From NCBI GenBank assembly GCA_902794155.1, contig CADBGN010000001.1, positions 86,395 to 150,394 of the forward strand: DNA of 64,000 nucleotides. The letters run 5' to 3'. Source of the DNA: an uncultured Bacteroidia bacterium. Lineage in GTDB: Bacteria > Bacteroidota > Bacteroidia > Bacteroidales > F082. Under the pieces are notes generated by a model. It worked only from the letters and a program-made list of their open reading frames with translations. It did no database searches and was not told where the DNA came from. Below, in pieces: positions 24,916 to 34,340 of the stretch. The translations under genes and the position numbers were made by a program. Numbering within the stretch: position 1 is the first letter of the stretch; each line of letters starts with the position of its first letter.

Positions 24916-25440
24916 AGCAGCGGCTGGATAGCGTGTTTAACTATGCTTGTTAATTGATTGGTTTTGTATTATGGAGTTACACCAACCAGAAGTCAGAGTT
25001 CTTGCGTATTATCTTCCCTAGTTTCATCCCATTACAGAGAATGATGTATGGTGGGGAAAAGGCTTTACTGAATGGACCAATGCAGGGAAGGCCAAACCAT
25101 TTATCCGGGTCATTATCAACCTCGTGTTCCTGCCGATTTGGGATACTACGATTTAAGAGTGCCAGAAACCCGTGAAGCGCAAGCACAATTGGCACGTGAA
25201 TATAGTGTGGATGGATTTGTTTATTGGCATTATTGGTTCGGTAACGGTAAACGGCTTTTGGAACGGCCATTCAACGAGGTACTTGCCAGTGGGAAACTAG
25301 ACTTTCAGTTCGCGTTGGCATGGGTGACATTCTGATGCCTGATTGTATTGAAACATATGTGGATTATGTATGCAAACACTCCGATACCATTTGAGATAAC
25401 AACGATTTGTTCAGATGATGCATTATTGTGGAAAATTGTT
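24903..25440 (+). pseudogene. Degraded WbsX-like gene flanked by GT2 fragments
   Basis: Three remnants fill the 566-base gap. First, 24903-24950 encodes ARYLEQRLDSVFN, a fragment closely matching ARYLKQRLDSVFN of the next intact GT2 gene. Second, 24971-25335 encodes a WbsX/GH99-like N-terminus (VRVLAYYLP, stop, [20 protein letters not shown]) with an in-frame TAG at the Gln codon and a one-base loss near 25103 before [20 protein letters not shown]; it ends at CDS position FALAW. Third, 25326-25394 encodes GDILMPDCIETYVDYV, possibly from another GT2 gene. None is functional as it stands. Confidence 0.8.
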
Positions 25441-25481
25441 GTAAGAATTTATAAGTTTTTGTTTTCCATTAAATAGTTAAT

Positions 25482-26411
25482 ATGGGCAATTTGAATCCAC
25501 TTGTATCCGCCATCATACCCAACTACAACCATGCTCGTTATCTTAAGCAGAGGTTGGATAGTGTGTTCAATCAGACGTATCAGAATTTTGAGGTGATTGT
25601 CTTGGATGATTGCTCAACGGACAATAGCCTGGAGGTTATTAATCGTTATAAAGATAATCCGCATTTGTCGCAAATTGTGGTTAATGAAGCAAATTCAGGC
25701 TCTGTGTTCAAACAATGGGATAAAGGGATAAACCTGGCAAAAGGCGAACTAGTTTGGATCGCGGAGAGTGATGATTATTGTGAGTTGAATTTTTTGAATG
25801 AACTTGTCAAAGCCTTTGCCGAAAAGAAGAATGTCGTTTTGGCTTGTGCTCAATATGTTTTTTTCAATGATGAATATTCGTATAAGATAAAAGAGAGAAA
25901 AACGAGATGCTATAAAGGTAAAGATTATATATGTAATAGGCTTATCCGGTATTGCGAGATTAGAAATGCGAGCGGTGTGGTTTTCAGTAAAGAAGCCTAC
26001 TCGAAAATCTCAAAGAATTATCTTGCATATTGTAGTGCTGGCGACCTACAGTTTTGGACGGAAATCTTACAATATGGTAATTGTGTGAGAGTTGGAAAGA
26101 ATTTGGCATATTTTAGACAGAATTCTTCATCAGTTACAGGGACTAATGCTACGAAAGGGATTGTTTCAAGAGAGGACAAACGAGTATATGATTATGTAAC
26201 AACAGTGTATCATTTGACGACTTGGCAAAACTATATGGTCCACCTGCGTAAGGCCAGGCAGTATCAGACTCATCCGTATGATAGCGAAGACATACGTGAT
26301 GAGATATTACAGCTATGGGGTTTAAATAAGGGTGAAGGCTTTTCGTTGTTGGATGTTTTTTTAATATGGCTTTCAGGTTTATTGGAGCGGCATTTTGGAG
26401 TACTAATTTAA
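25482..26411 (+). CDS. Family 2 glycosyltransferase
   Basis: 309-residue GT-A inverting glycosyltransferase: VSAIIPNYNHARYLKQRLDS at the start, VLDDCSTDNSLEVI and WIAESDDYCE (DxD-like site). No membrane segment apart from a weakly hydrophobic C-terminus. Donor and acceptor cannot be read. The nearby pseudogene carries a fragment homologous to its N-terminus. Coding here is visibly AT-richer than in the housekeeping region. Confidence 0.88.
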   Translation: MGNLNPLVSAIIPNYNHARYLKQRLDSVFNQTYQNFEVIVLDDCSTDNSLEVINRYKDNPHLSQIVVNEANSGSVFKQWDKGINLAKGELVWIAESDDYCELNFLNELVKAFAEKKNVVLACAQYVFFNDEYSYKIKERKTRCYKGKDYICNRLIRYCEIRNASGVVFSKEAYSKISKNYLAYCSAGDLQFWTEILQYGNCVRVGKNLAYFRQNSSSVTGTNATKGIVSREDKRVYDYVTTVYHLTTWQNYMVHLRKARQYQTHPYDSEDIRDEILQLWGLNKGEGFSLLDVFLIWLSGLLERHFGVLI

Positions 26412-26422
26412 GGATAAAAGGC

Positions 26423-27448
26423 GTGCTTAAACTTACCTATATCATTCCTGTATATAATTCAGTTGATTGTGTTATTGTTTGTCTTGAGGGCATTTACTCT
26501 CTTCCATTCAATGAAAATGGTTTTGAGGTGATTGTAGTAGACGATTGTTCAACAGATAATACGTTGGATGCTCTTAATGACTATGCTTCCAAACATTCCA
26601 ATATGGTTGTGTTGCATCAGGAAGTCAATCAAAGGCAAGGCGCGGCAAGAAACAGGGGCATTGATGTCGCTAAAGGGGAATACATTGCCTTTTGTGACGC
26701 TGATGATACGATTGTTGCTAATGGTGTGATGAATGCTTTGAGGGCGGTTTCGGAGACTAAGGCGGATATTTGTTATTTTGATTTTGAGTATGAGACATCG
26801 GATGGAGCATGGCGATTATTTGAAATGCCTAAAGAAACGCGTAATAAGATACTCACCGCCTCAGATTATCTAAACATTTATTACACATGCTATTATAATG
26901 CACCTTGGCGTAATCTATATAGGACTGATTTCTTACGCAAAACTGGTGTTCGTTTTGTTGAAGGTGTTCGATGGGAGGATTGTGATTGGACGGTGAAAGT
27001 ATACGCTCAAGCAAAGACTATCCAGTTTGTTGAAGGAGTGGGGTATAGGTATGCTTTCAATGAGAAGTCGGTTTCGAAACAGAGGTCTGTCAAGGCCATG
27101 TCGGAAAGGGTCTATGCGGGGTTGCGTCTTATTAAGTTAGGGGATGAGGTTAGGGAGCAAATGCCTTCCTTGTCCAAAACCATAAGCGATGAAGGGAAGA
27201 ATTATTATGTGGACGATACGATTAGACTGCGAAATCTGACGAAATATTCATCAAAACAATGTGCAGAATTGGTTGAGAACATAGGAGAAGATCATCTAAA
27301 TGCTTTGGCTCATTATTCATGGCCAGCATGGGATTCTTTTTTTATTAACCATAGGCATTTGTCTAGTTTTTTTCTCCTATTTGCATGCCCAATGGCGGGA
27401 GCTGGTAGAAAATTAGTTAATACTTTAAGAGTTAGCCGTAAAAAATGA
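26423..27448 (+). CDS. Family 2 glycosyltransferase
   Basis: 341 residues if started at GTG 26423, which directly precedes KLTYIIPVYNS as expected for GT2 proteins; an ATG at 26366 would overlap the previous gene by 46 bases and add an atypical N-terminus. GT-A motifs VVDDCSTDNTLDAL, GAARNRGIDVAKGEYIAFCD and DADD are present. It ends ATGA-overlapped with the GT32 gene. Confidence 0.85.
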   Translation: MLKLTYIIPVYNSVDCVIVCLEGIYSLPFNENGFEVIVVDDCSTDNTLDALNDYASKHSNMVVLHQEVNQRQGAARNRGIDVAKGEYIAFCDADDTIVANGVMNALRAVSETKADICYFDFEYETSDGAWRLFEMPKETRNKILTASDYLNIYYTCYYNAPWRNLYRTDFLRKTGVRFVEGVRWEDCDWTVKVYAQAKTIQFVEGVGYRYAFNEKSVSKQRSVKAMSERVYAGLRLIKLGDEVREQMPSLSKTISDEGKNYYVDDTIRLRNLTKYSSKQCAELVENIGEDHLNALAHYSWPAWDSFFINHRHLSSFFLLFACPMAGAGRKLVNTLRVSRKK

Positions 27449-28215
27449 TCCCCAAAACCATCCATTACTGTTGGTTCGGTCGTGGTAAGCTGTCGCCCGA
27501 GATAGAGATGTGTATAGCATCGTGGCGAAAGCATTGCCCTGATTTTGAAATCAAGGAGTGGAACGAGGACAATTCGCCGATGTTTACACCGTGGATTCGT
27601 GATGCCTACAAGCACCGAAAGTATGCTTTCGTGGCGGATTACATGCGGTTTTATGCGCTTTATCATGAAGGTGGTGTCTATATGGACACGGATATGCTAC
27701 TTGTGCACCCAATCGATGGTTTCTTGCAAGATGGACTGTTTCTCGGCAGGGAGGATGCTTTTAATGCATCAATGGGAATTATTGGTTCTGAAAAGGGTAG
27801 TGCTTTTTGCAAAATGTGTCTTGACTACTACGATAACACTAAATTTGATGTTGTCAGCCCGCCTATCATCACACGGTTCATTACACCCCAGCTTTTCCAA
27901 TATGGCTTTACCGAAGAGGACACGACGCAACGTTTGGCAAATGGATTGACCGTATATCAATCATCGTATTTTTATCCGATTCATTATTCGCAAGAATTTG
28001 CATTTGAGGATGTGATGCAGTATGCTAAACCTGATACGTATGGTATCCATCTCTGGAACAAGTCATGGACGGATGAGCTTCAATTGTTGTCAGTGGGCCA
28101 ATATAGGAAAGGATTTGAATTGGCATGGAATCATATTAGGAGAACGCCAAACCTGCCTTTGAGATATTATAAAAAAATGGTAAAATACTTTGTTTATTGG
28201 ATAATTAGGAAATAA
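27445..28215 (+). CDS. Family 32-type glycosyltransferase (capsular sugar transferase)
   Basis: 256 residues of the Gly_transf_sug/OCH1-like type: PKTIHYCWFGRGKLSPEIEM at the N-terminus, YAFVADYMRFYALYHEGGVY and the catalytic DTD in YMDTDML. Overlaps the upstream gene by ATGA. A related protein is encoded at 47952. Linkage unknown. Confidence 0.87.
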   Translation: MIPKTIHYCWFGRGKLSPEIEMCIASWRKHCPDFEIKEWNEDNSPMFTPWIRDAYKHRKYAFVADYMRFYALYHEGGVYMDTDMLLVHPIDGFLQDGLFLGREDAFNASMGIIGSEKGSAFCKMCLDYYDNTKFDVVSPPIITRFITPQLFQYGFTEEDTTQRLANGLTVYQSSYFYPIHYSQEFAFEDVMQYAKPDTYGIHLWNKSWTDELQLLSVGQYRKGFELAWNHIRRTPNLPLRYYKKMVKYFVYWIIRK

Positions 28216-28217
28216 GC

Positions 28218-29207
28218 ATGAGTTTACCTCTCCAAATTGTCATGACCCCTGTCCGTAATGAAGGGTGGGTGCTGCGCGCTTTTCTGGAAGCCACTTCTTT
28301 ATGGGCTGATTATATCATCATCGCCGATCAGATGTCGACTGATGGAAGCCGCGAGATTGCCAGGGAATATCCCAAGGTGATTTTGATTGACAACAAAAAT
28401 CCTGAGTTCAACGAGGCTGAGCGACAGAGTATGTTGGTGGCTAAAGCACGTGAGGTGGCAGCAGGCCGTGACACATTGCTATGGGGTTTGGATGCCGATG
28501 AAGTGCTGGCGGCCAATACTTTCGAGACGGATGATTGGAAGCACATTCTGAATTCTAAACCTGGCGATGTGTTTTGGTTCAAATGGGCGGAGATTTGCCC
28601 GAACCAAAAAGAGTATTGGCTTTCGCCAACCACCTATTATCCTTGGCTCTTCCATGACGATGGCAAGGAACCACACGGCAACTATGTCCGAAATATGCAT
28701 TCCATGCGCATCCCGTATCCGATTGAAGAAAAGCAGATGTATTATGTGGACGATTTCAGGGTTCTGCATTTGGCCTATTTGAATGAGCACAGGGTGGCTT
28801 CCAAGCGACGTTTTTATCAGTTTGTAGATTGGGAGATGAATCATCGTTCGCCTATTGTATTGAGTAGAAGTTATACTCAAACAAAAAAGGGCGAGCTAGT
28901 TATTCCTTTGCCTGATTCATTCTTGTACAAGAAAGGCAATTGTGGTTCTGACCTACTAGGGTTAGTGGATACAGAAGTGGCCAAATGCTATATGGATGAG
29001 TATATTATAGAACGTTTCTCGCGTCATTCGATGAAGGAGTTGCGGAAACTTGACATTTGGGACGATGTGTTTCTCAAAACCTATCACTTGGACGATCCGC
29101 AGATTATGATAGACCATCATGTCCATTCATATTTGAGGAATACCGCAATGAAGAAAGATGGTATAGTGATTCGTATTTTAGATAAAGTGCTTAAAAAACT
29201 ATATTGA
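28218..29207 (+). CDS. Family 2 glycosyltransferase (WaaE-like)
   Basis: 329 residues beginning LQIVMTPVRNEGWVLRAFLE, with IIIADQMSTDGSREIA and LLWGLDADEVLAA giving a GT2 fold with DxD. The shape resembles LPS-core beta-glucosyltransferases of the WaaE/KdtX group. It lies just ahead of wzt, which starts 2 bases after its stop. Confidence 0.83.
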   Translation: MSLPLQIVMTPVRNEGWVLRAFLEATSLWADYIIIADQMSTDGSREIAREYPKVILIDNKNPEFNEAERQSMLVAKAREVAAGRDTLLWGLDADEVLAANTFETDDWKHILNSKPGDVFWFKWAEICPNQKEYWLSPTTYYPWLFHDDGKEPHGNYVRNMHSMRIPYPIEEKQMYYVDDFRVLHLAYLNEHRVASKRRFYQFVDWEMNHRSPIVLSRSYTQTKKGELVIPLPDSFLYKKGNCGSDLLGLVDTEVAKCYMDEYIIERFSRHSMKELRKLDIWDDVFLKTYHLDDPQIMIDHHVHSYLRNTAMKKDGIVIRILDKVLKKLY

Positions 29208-29209
29208 GT

Positions 29210-30496
29210 ATGCCAACAGCAATAGAATTCAATAATATAAGTAAACTATACCGCTTGGGTTTGGTGTCGAGCGGGACATTGAGCCACGACCTTGAAAGAT
29301 GGTGGAAAATGAATATCTTGGGCAAAGAAGACCCCTTCCTCAAGGTGGGTTCGGTGAACGACCGTTCCAAGGCGGCCGATAGCGACTATGTTTGGGCCTT
29401 AAAGGATATTGACTTCAAGGTGGAACAGGGCGATGTGGTGGGCATCATTGGCAAGAATGGAGCGGGAAAGAGCACACTTTTGAAACTCCTTTCCAAAGTG
29501 ACGGGTCCGACTACGGGTACAATCAAGGCCAGAGGCCGTATTGCTAGTTTGCTTGAGGTGGGTACAGGTTTCCATTCAGAGTTGACAGGTCGTGAAAACA
29601 TTTATATGAATGGCACTATCTTGGGTATGACCAAGAAGGAGATAGACAGTAAAATAGATGAAATTGTGGATTTCTCGGGGTGTGAGCGCTATATCGACAC
29701 CCCTGTGAAACGTTACAGTTCTGGCATGACCGTGCGTCTTGGTTTCGCCGTGGCCGCTCATCTCGACCCTGAGATTTTGGTGGTTGATGAGGTCCTGGCG
29801 GTGGGTGATGCCGAATTTCAAAAAAAAGCCATTGGAAAGATGCAAGATGTGAGCAAGGGAGAGGGACGGACGGTGTTGTTTGTGAGTCATAACATGACGA
29901 GCATCAAGGCCCTTTGTAAACGAGGGATAATTTTGAAAAACGGAATGTTGGTAGATGACGGCGATGTGGATACTGTTGTGACGCACTATTTGCGAGGGGA
30001 TAATGTCGCTGAAAACTATAAGATTTGGGATACTCCCGAAATTAAAGGAAAAGGATTTGAACTGCTCGAGATCGGCGTGAGAAAGAAAGGAGGAGGCTAT
30101 TCTGACGTGATGAGGATGGACCATGAGTTGGAACTTGTTATGCGTTATAGGTTGACGAGGCCGATGAATTCGTTTTGGATTACTTTGCACATGAAGAACG
30201 AGCAAGGCAATAAGATATTCTCCTTCTCAGGAGGTTCGCGTTGCTATGATAAGTATCACGAAGCAGGTGAATATTTGCAGACATGCATAATACCAGCTGG
30301 TTTCTTGAATTGGGGAAACTATGCCATTGATTTCATGGCATTCAACCAAATCAATAACATAGATTTGTTGGTTGAAGATAATGATATTATTTCATTTACT
30401 TTGGCTAACCGACAAGTGGCGATTGGTGGTTATATGGGCAAAGAACCGGGAGATATTACTCCAAAGTTCGATTTCGTTGAGGAAAAATTGAAATGA
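29210..30496 (+). CDS. wzt: Wzt, polysaccharide ABC transporter ATP-binding protein with C-terminal glycan-binding domain
   Basis: 428 residues. The ATPase domain (about 5-255) has Walker A GKNGAGKST, signature RYSSGMTVRLGFAVAAHLDP, Walker B ILVVDEVLAVGD and the H-loop SHNM. The C-terminal domain (about 270-428) is the Wzt immunoglobulin-like fold that in known cases reads the glycan's terminal modification before export. Partner of Wzm at 21923. ATG at 29210 is preferred over a TTG two codons earlier. Its stop overlaps the following DegT gene by ATGA. Confidence 0.94.
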   Translation: MPTAIEFNNISKLYRLGLVSSGTLSHDLERWWKMNILGKEDPFLKVGSVNDRSKAADSDYVWALKDIDFKVEQGDVVGIIGKNGAGKSTLLKLLSKVTGPTTGTIKARGRIASLLEVGTGFHSELTGRENIYMNGTILGMTKKEIDSKIDEIVDFSGCERYIDTPVKRYSSGMTVRLGFAVAAHLDPEILVVDEVLAVGDAEFQKKAIGKMQDVSKGEGRTVLFVSHNMTSIKALCKRGIILKNGMLVDDGDVDTVVTHYLRGDNVAENYKIWDTPEIKGKGFELLEIGVRKKGGGYSDVMRMDHELELVMRYRLTRPMNSFWITLHMKNEQGNKIFSFSGGSRCYDKYHEAGEYLQTCIIPAGFLNWGNYAIDFMAFNQINNIDLLVEDNDIISFTLANRQVAIGGYMGKEPGDITPKFDFVEEKLK

Positions 30497-31605
30497 ATAA
30501 TCCAGACAATATTACGGTTACCCAACCTTTGCTTCCCGACCTGGATGAATTCCATGCGATCTTGAGTGATATATGGGATAGCAAATGGGTGACCAACAAC
30601 GGGCGGTTCCATAAGCGTCTGGAAGATGCGTTGTGCGAATACCTACAGGTGCCGTACATCAGTTTGTTCACCAATGGAACTTTGCCTTTGCTGACAGCAT
30701 TGCAGGCGCTCCGCATTTCTGGTGAGGTGATTACGACACCATATAGTTTTGTTGCTACCACTCACGCCATTTGGTGGAATGGTTGCAGGCCTGTTTTTGT
30801 GGACATCGATCCGTCGAATTGCGGTATGGATCCAGAAAAGATTGAGGCAGCCATCACGCCAAGCACAACGGCCATCATGCCAGTGCACTGCTATGGCAAG
30901 CCATGCAATACGGAACGTATTCAAGCTATAGCCGACAAATTTGGCCTTAAAGTGATTTACGATGCAGCCCATGCTTTCGGCGTGGAGGTGAACGGCGAAT
31001 CCGTCCTAAAACAAGGAGAAATGTCGACATTGAGTTTTCATGCCACCAAGGTCTATAATACCTTGGAAGGAGGTGCCTTAGTCGTCAAGGATGCGGAGAC
31101 CAAACAACGCATTGATTATTTGAAGAACTTCGGTTTTGCTGGGGAAACGGAGGTGGTTGCCCCCGGCATCAATAGCAAGATGGACGAGGTGCGTGCCGCA
31201 TACGGTTTGCTGAATCTGAGGCAAGTGGACGAAGCCATAGAGAAACGTCATCAGGTGGCCATCAAATACCGTGAGGCTTTAAGAAACGTGAAAGGTATCC
31301 GCTTCTTCAACGACATGCCAGGTGTGCGTCATAACTATAGTTATTTCCCCATCTTCATCAATGCGGAGGAGTATGGCATGACACGGGACGAACTCTACTT
31401 CAAGATGAAGGGGCAAGGCGTTCTAGGAAGAAGGTATTTCTATCCGCTTATCAGCACTTTCAGTACCTATCGTGGTTTGCCGAGTGCCGCTCCCGAGAAT
31501 CTACCTGTGGCGACGCGTATTGCAAACGAGGTGATTTGTCTACCAATGCATCACGATTTGAGTGAAGAGGATTTGGCTAGGATATTGGGTTTAATTGTAA
31601 GATAA
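30493..31605 (+). CDS. DegT/DnrJ/EryC1/StrS aminotransferase
   Basis: 370-residue PLP sugar aminotransferase of the type that makes 4-amino-4,6-dideoxy sugars. Cofactor Lys in SFHATKVYNTLEGGA; FTNGTLPLLTAL and IYDAAHAFGVEVNG are DegT signatures. First gene of a cassette with an ATP-grasp enzyme, a second PLP-fold protein and a GNAT, all joined by overlaps of 1-4 bases or very short gaps. The sugar substrate is not identifiable. Confidence 0.9.
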   Translation: MNNPDNITVTQPLLPDLDEFHAILSDIWDSKWVTNNGRFHKRLEDALCEYLQVPYISLFTNGTLPLLTALQALRISGEVITTPYSFVATTHAIWWNGCRPVFVDIDPSNCGMDPEKIEAAITPSTTAIMPVHCYGKPCNTERIQAIADKFGLKVIYDAAHAFGVEVNGESVLKQGEMSTLSFHATKVYNTLEGGALVVKDAETKQRIDYLKNFGFAGETEVVAPGINSKMDEVRAAYGLLNLRQVDEAIEKRHQVAIKYREALRNVKGIRFFNDMPGVRHNYSYFPIFINAEEYGMTRDELYFKMKGQGVLGRRYFYPLISTFSTYRGLPSAAPENLPVATRIANEVICLPMHHDLSEEDLARILGLIVR

Positions 31606-32807
31606 TGCAAAAGAAGCTCATGCTGTTGGGTGGTATCCGTTATCTCCTGCCCGTTATCAAGGCGGCGCATGAGCAGGGATATTATGTGATAACTGCTGAT
31701 TATCTACCCGATAACATAGCCCACAAATATAGCGACGAGTATGTGAATGTGAGCATCATTGACAAGGAGGCGGTGCTGAAGGTTGCCAAAGAGAAGCAAA
31801 TAGATGGCATCATGTCGTTTGGTGTGGATCCTGGCGTGGTAAGTGCTTCGTATGTTCAAGAAAAAATGGGATTGCCTTCTTTCGGACCTTACGAATCGGT
31901 TTGCATTCTTCAGAATAAGGATCGTTTTCGTGCATTTTTGGCAGAGCATGGCTTCAATGTTCCGAAAGCAAAAAGCTATGCTTGCGTTAAAGATGCCTTG
32001 GCAGATAAGGAAACACTAGATTATCCAGTAATGGTGAAACCCACGGATTCAGCTGGTTCCAAGGGCGTTAGTCGTGTGGATGAGCCTGAACAACTGGAAG
32101 ACGCAGTTCTGTATTCTTTAAATAAATCCATTTCTGGACACATCATCATTGAGGATTTCATAGAGAAACAAGGCTGCTCGTCTGATACGGATAGTTTCTC
32201 TCTGGATGGTAAGTTGAAATTTGTCAGTTTCAATGCACAATATTTTGATGAAAAAGCGGCCAATCCATACACGCCAGCCGCATATACGTGGCCATCGACA
32301 TACACTAAGGAACAAGAGGCTTATTTGACTTCTGAAATACAACGTCTCATCACTTTACTTGGGATGAAGACGAATATCTATAACATAGAGACACGAATTG
32401 GGACAGACGGGAAGCCGTACATTATGGAACTCACGCCTCGTGGAGGAGGTAATCGCCTTTGCGAGATGCTACGCTATGCCACGGGTGTTGATATGATAAC
32501 GGCAATGACGCGTTATATCGTTGGTGATTCTGTGCCTAAGATTAAGCAGAAAACATACAATGGCCATTGGGCAGAGGTGATTCTCCATGTTGATGAGGTT
32601 GGGTTTTTTGATCATATTGAAATCTCGAAGGATTTACCTGCTAAGGTTGTGGAGGAAGATTTGTGGGTGCAGAAAGGCGAGTATGTGAATGCTTTTGAAG
32701 GTGCTAATAATGCCATTGGGACATTGGTGCTGAGTTTTGAAAGTAAGGGAGCGATGGAGGAATGTATTTGTAATATCCCTTTTTGGTTGAAAGTAAAGGT
32801 TATTTAA
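31605..32807 (+). CDS. ATP-grasp ligase
   Basis: 400 residues: N-terminal Rossmann-like part (LMLLGGIRYLLPVIKAAHEQ), then an ATP-grasp domain with YPVMVKPTDSAGSKGVSRVD (ATP-binding loop), IIIEDFIEKQGCSSDTDSFS and METAL-site IETRIG ... IMELTPRGGGNRLCE. Such enzymes join a carboxylate to an amine via acyl-phosphate. Placed directly after a sugar aminotransferase gene (TAATG overlap), it may acylate the new amino group with an amino acid or hydroxy acid; this is inference. Confidence 0.82.
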   Translation: MQKKLMLLGGIRYLLPVIKAAHEQGYYVITADYLPDNIAHKYSDEYVNVSIIDKEAVLKVAKEKQIDGIMSFGVDPGVVSASYVQEKMGLPSFGPYESVCILQNKDRFRAFLAEHGFNVPKAKSYACVKDALADKETLDYPVMVKPTDSAGSKGVSRVDEPEQLEDAVLYSLNKSISGHIIIEDFIEKQGCSSDTDSFSLDGKLKFVSFNAQYFDEKAANPYTPAAYTWPSTYTKEQEAYLTSEIQRLITLLGMKTNIYNIETRIGTDGKPYIMELTPRGGGNRLCEMLRYATGVDMITAMTRYIVGDSVPKIKQKTYNGHWAEVILHVDEVGFFDHIEISKDLPAKVVEEDLWVQKGEYVNAFEGANNAIGTLVLSFESKGAMEECICNIPFWLKVKVI

Positions 32808-32810
32808 GGA

Positions 32811-33752
32811 ATGGAACCTATCGGTGGCTATTTTGAATTGGAGTTGTCTAAGGGTGAGCATTATCACAAAGATGCTATAAAGCTTAATACTGCCCGGAAT
32901 TGTTTTGAATATGTTTTGCGAGTTCGCCATTACTCAAAGGTGTATATTCCATATTACACTTGTGAAGTAATATTAGAACCCTTAAGAAAACTGGGAATAA
33001 ATTATGAGTTCTATCATATCAATGAATTAATGGAGCCAGTTTCATTTCCAAAACTTAGTAGGGCAGAAGCGTTTCTTTACACCAATTATTTTGGATTGAA
33101 GCAGGGTTGTGTAGAACTACTTGCAAAGAAATACGGTGATTATCTTATTGTAGATAACGCCCAAGCCTTTTTTGCAGAGCCCATTGAGGGAATAGATACG
33201 TTTTATTCAGCCAGGAAGTTTTTCGGTGTGGCAGATGGAGCATATCTATATACAAAAAATAGATTGGAACAAGAATTTGAGAATGATGTTTCGTATGAGC
33301 GAATGTCCCATCTTTTGAAACGCATTGACTTGGGTGCAGAGTCAGGTTATCAGGGATTTCGACACAATGATGACTCTCTTTGCAACCAAGACATCAAGTT
33401 GATGTCAAAATTGACGGAGGCCATCTTATCTGGAATTGATTACGAATCGGTTAAACAACAAAGAAGGGAGAATTATTCTTTTTTGGATAAAGCTTTATCC
33501 GATTCCAATCTGATTCAGTTGGAAATGGATACTGCTGCTGCCCCAATGGTTTATCCGTATTTAACGGATGATACTTTGTTAAAACAAAGGTTGATTGATA
33601 ACAGAGTCTTTGTGGCAACTTATTGGCCGAATGTGAGAGAAAATTGTGCAGAGGATATGCTGGAATATCAATTGATGGACAGAGTGGTTCCAATACCAAT
33701 AGATCAAAGGTATGGACTAAATGAGATGAAATCAATAATTGAAACAATATGA
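32811..33752 (+). CDS. DegT-like PLP-fold protein
   Basis: 313 residues, shorter and more divergent than standard DegT enzymes. The probable cofactor region is TFYSARKFFGVADGAYLYT with one Lys after SAR; IVDNAQAFFAEPI resembles the DegT Asp-binding strand. It may be an aminotransferase, or a dehydratase/epimerase on the same fold. Ends in ATGA overlap with the GNAT gene. Confidence 0.68.
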   Translation: MEPIGGYFELELSKGEHYHKDAIKLNTARNCFEYVLRVRHYSKVYIPYYTCEVILEPLRKLGINYEFYHINELMEPVSFPKLSRAEAFLYTNYFGLKQGCVELLAKKYGDYLIVDNAQAFFAEPIEGIDTFYSARKFFGVADGAYLYTKNRLEQEFENDVSYERMSHLLKRIDLGAESGYQGFRHNDDSLCNQDIKLMSKLTEAILSGIDYESVKQQRRENYSFLDKALSDSNLIQLEMDTAAAPMVYPYLTDDTLLKQRLIDNRVFVATYWPNVRENCAEDMLEYQLMDRVVPIPIDQRYGLNEMKSIIETI

Positions 33753-34303
33753 ATATCAAAGGAAAAATAGTCACGTTGCGTCAAATGTCTTTAGCTGATA
33801 TGCCAATGATTTGTGACATTTTCAATGATCCTGAGTTGGAGAATCTAGTAGTTGGTTGGGCGTTCCCGCTTTCAATAGAACAGCAGAAACAATGGTTTGA
33901 AAAAAACATTGGTGACAACCGTAATTTTCGTTTCGTCATCGAAACACCTGAAGATGGTGCAGTTGGGATTGCCACATTGGTTGAGCTGGATTGGAAGAAT
34001 AGGAGAGCCGCTCATGGAATTAAACTTGCAAATAAAGAGAGACGCTCAAAAGGAATTGGCACCGATGCTGTGATGGCTATAATGAGATATGCATTTGATG
34101 AATTGGGACTTCATAGGTTGGATGGAGCATGGTTTGATTTCAATATTGCATCAAAAGCAATGTACACCAAATGTGGGTGGAAAGTAGAAGGTGTCAGAAA
34201 AGAATATGTGTTTAAAGGAGGTGAATGGCGAGATTTGACTGTGGTTGGTGTTTTGGAATCGGATTATCGGAAACTAATTGCATCCAATCATTATTGGGAT
34301 TGA
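33749..34303 (+). CDS. GNAT family N-acetyltransferase (RimJ/RimL type)
   Basis: 184 residues: VTLRQMSLADMPMICDIFND at the start and acetyl-CoA loop NKERRSKGIGTDAVMAIMRY. In sugar clusters such proteins (WecD, PseH, FdtC) acetylate amino sugars; the preceding aminotransferase supports this. ATGA overlap with the upstream gene. Confidence 0.82.
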   Translation: MNIKGKIVTLRQMSLADMPMICDIFNDPELENLVVGWAFPLSIEQQKQWFEKNIGDNRNFRFVIETPEDGAVGIATLVELDWKNRRAAHGIKLANKERRSKGIGTDAVMAIMRYAFDELGLHRLDGAWFDFNIASKAMYTKCGWKVEGVRKEYVFKGGEWRDLTVVGVLESDYRKLIASNHYWD

Positions 34304-34340
34304 TTTTTTTTAAGAATTGTGTAGGATTGCCAGAGATTCA

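Noticed and set aside
26366-26422. N-terminal extension of the second GT2 protein
   Set aside because: Overlaps the previous gene by 46 bases and does not resemble GT2 N-termini; GTG at 26423 fits better.
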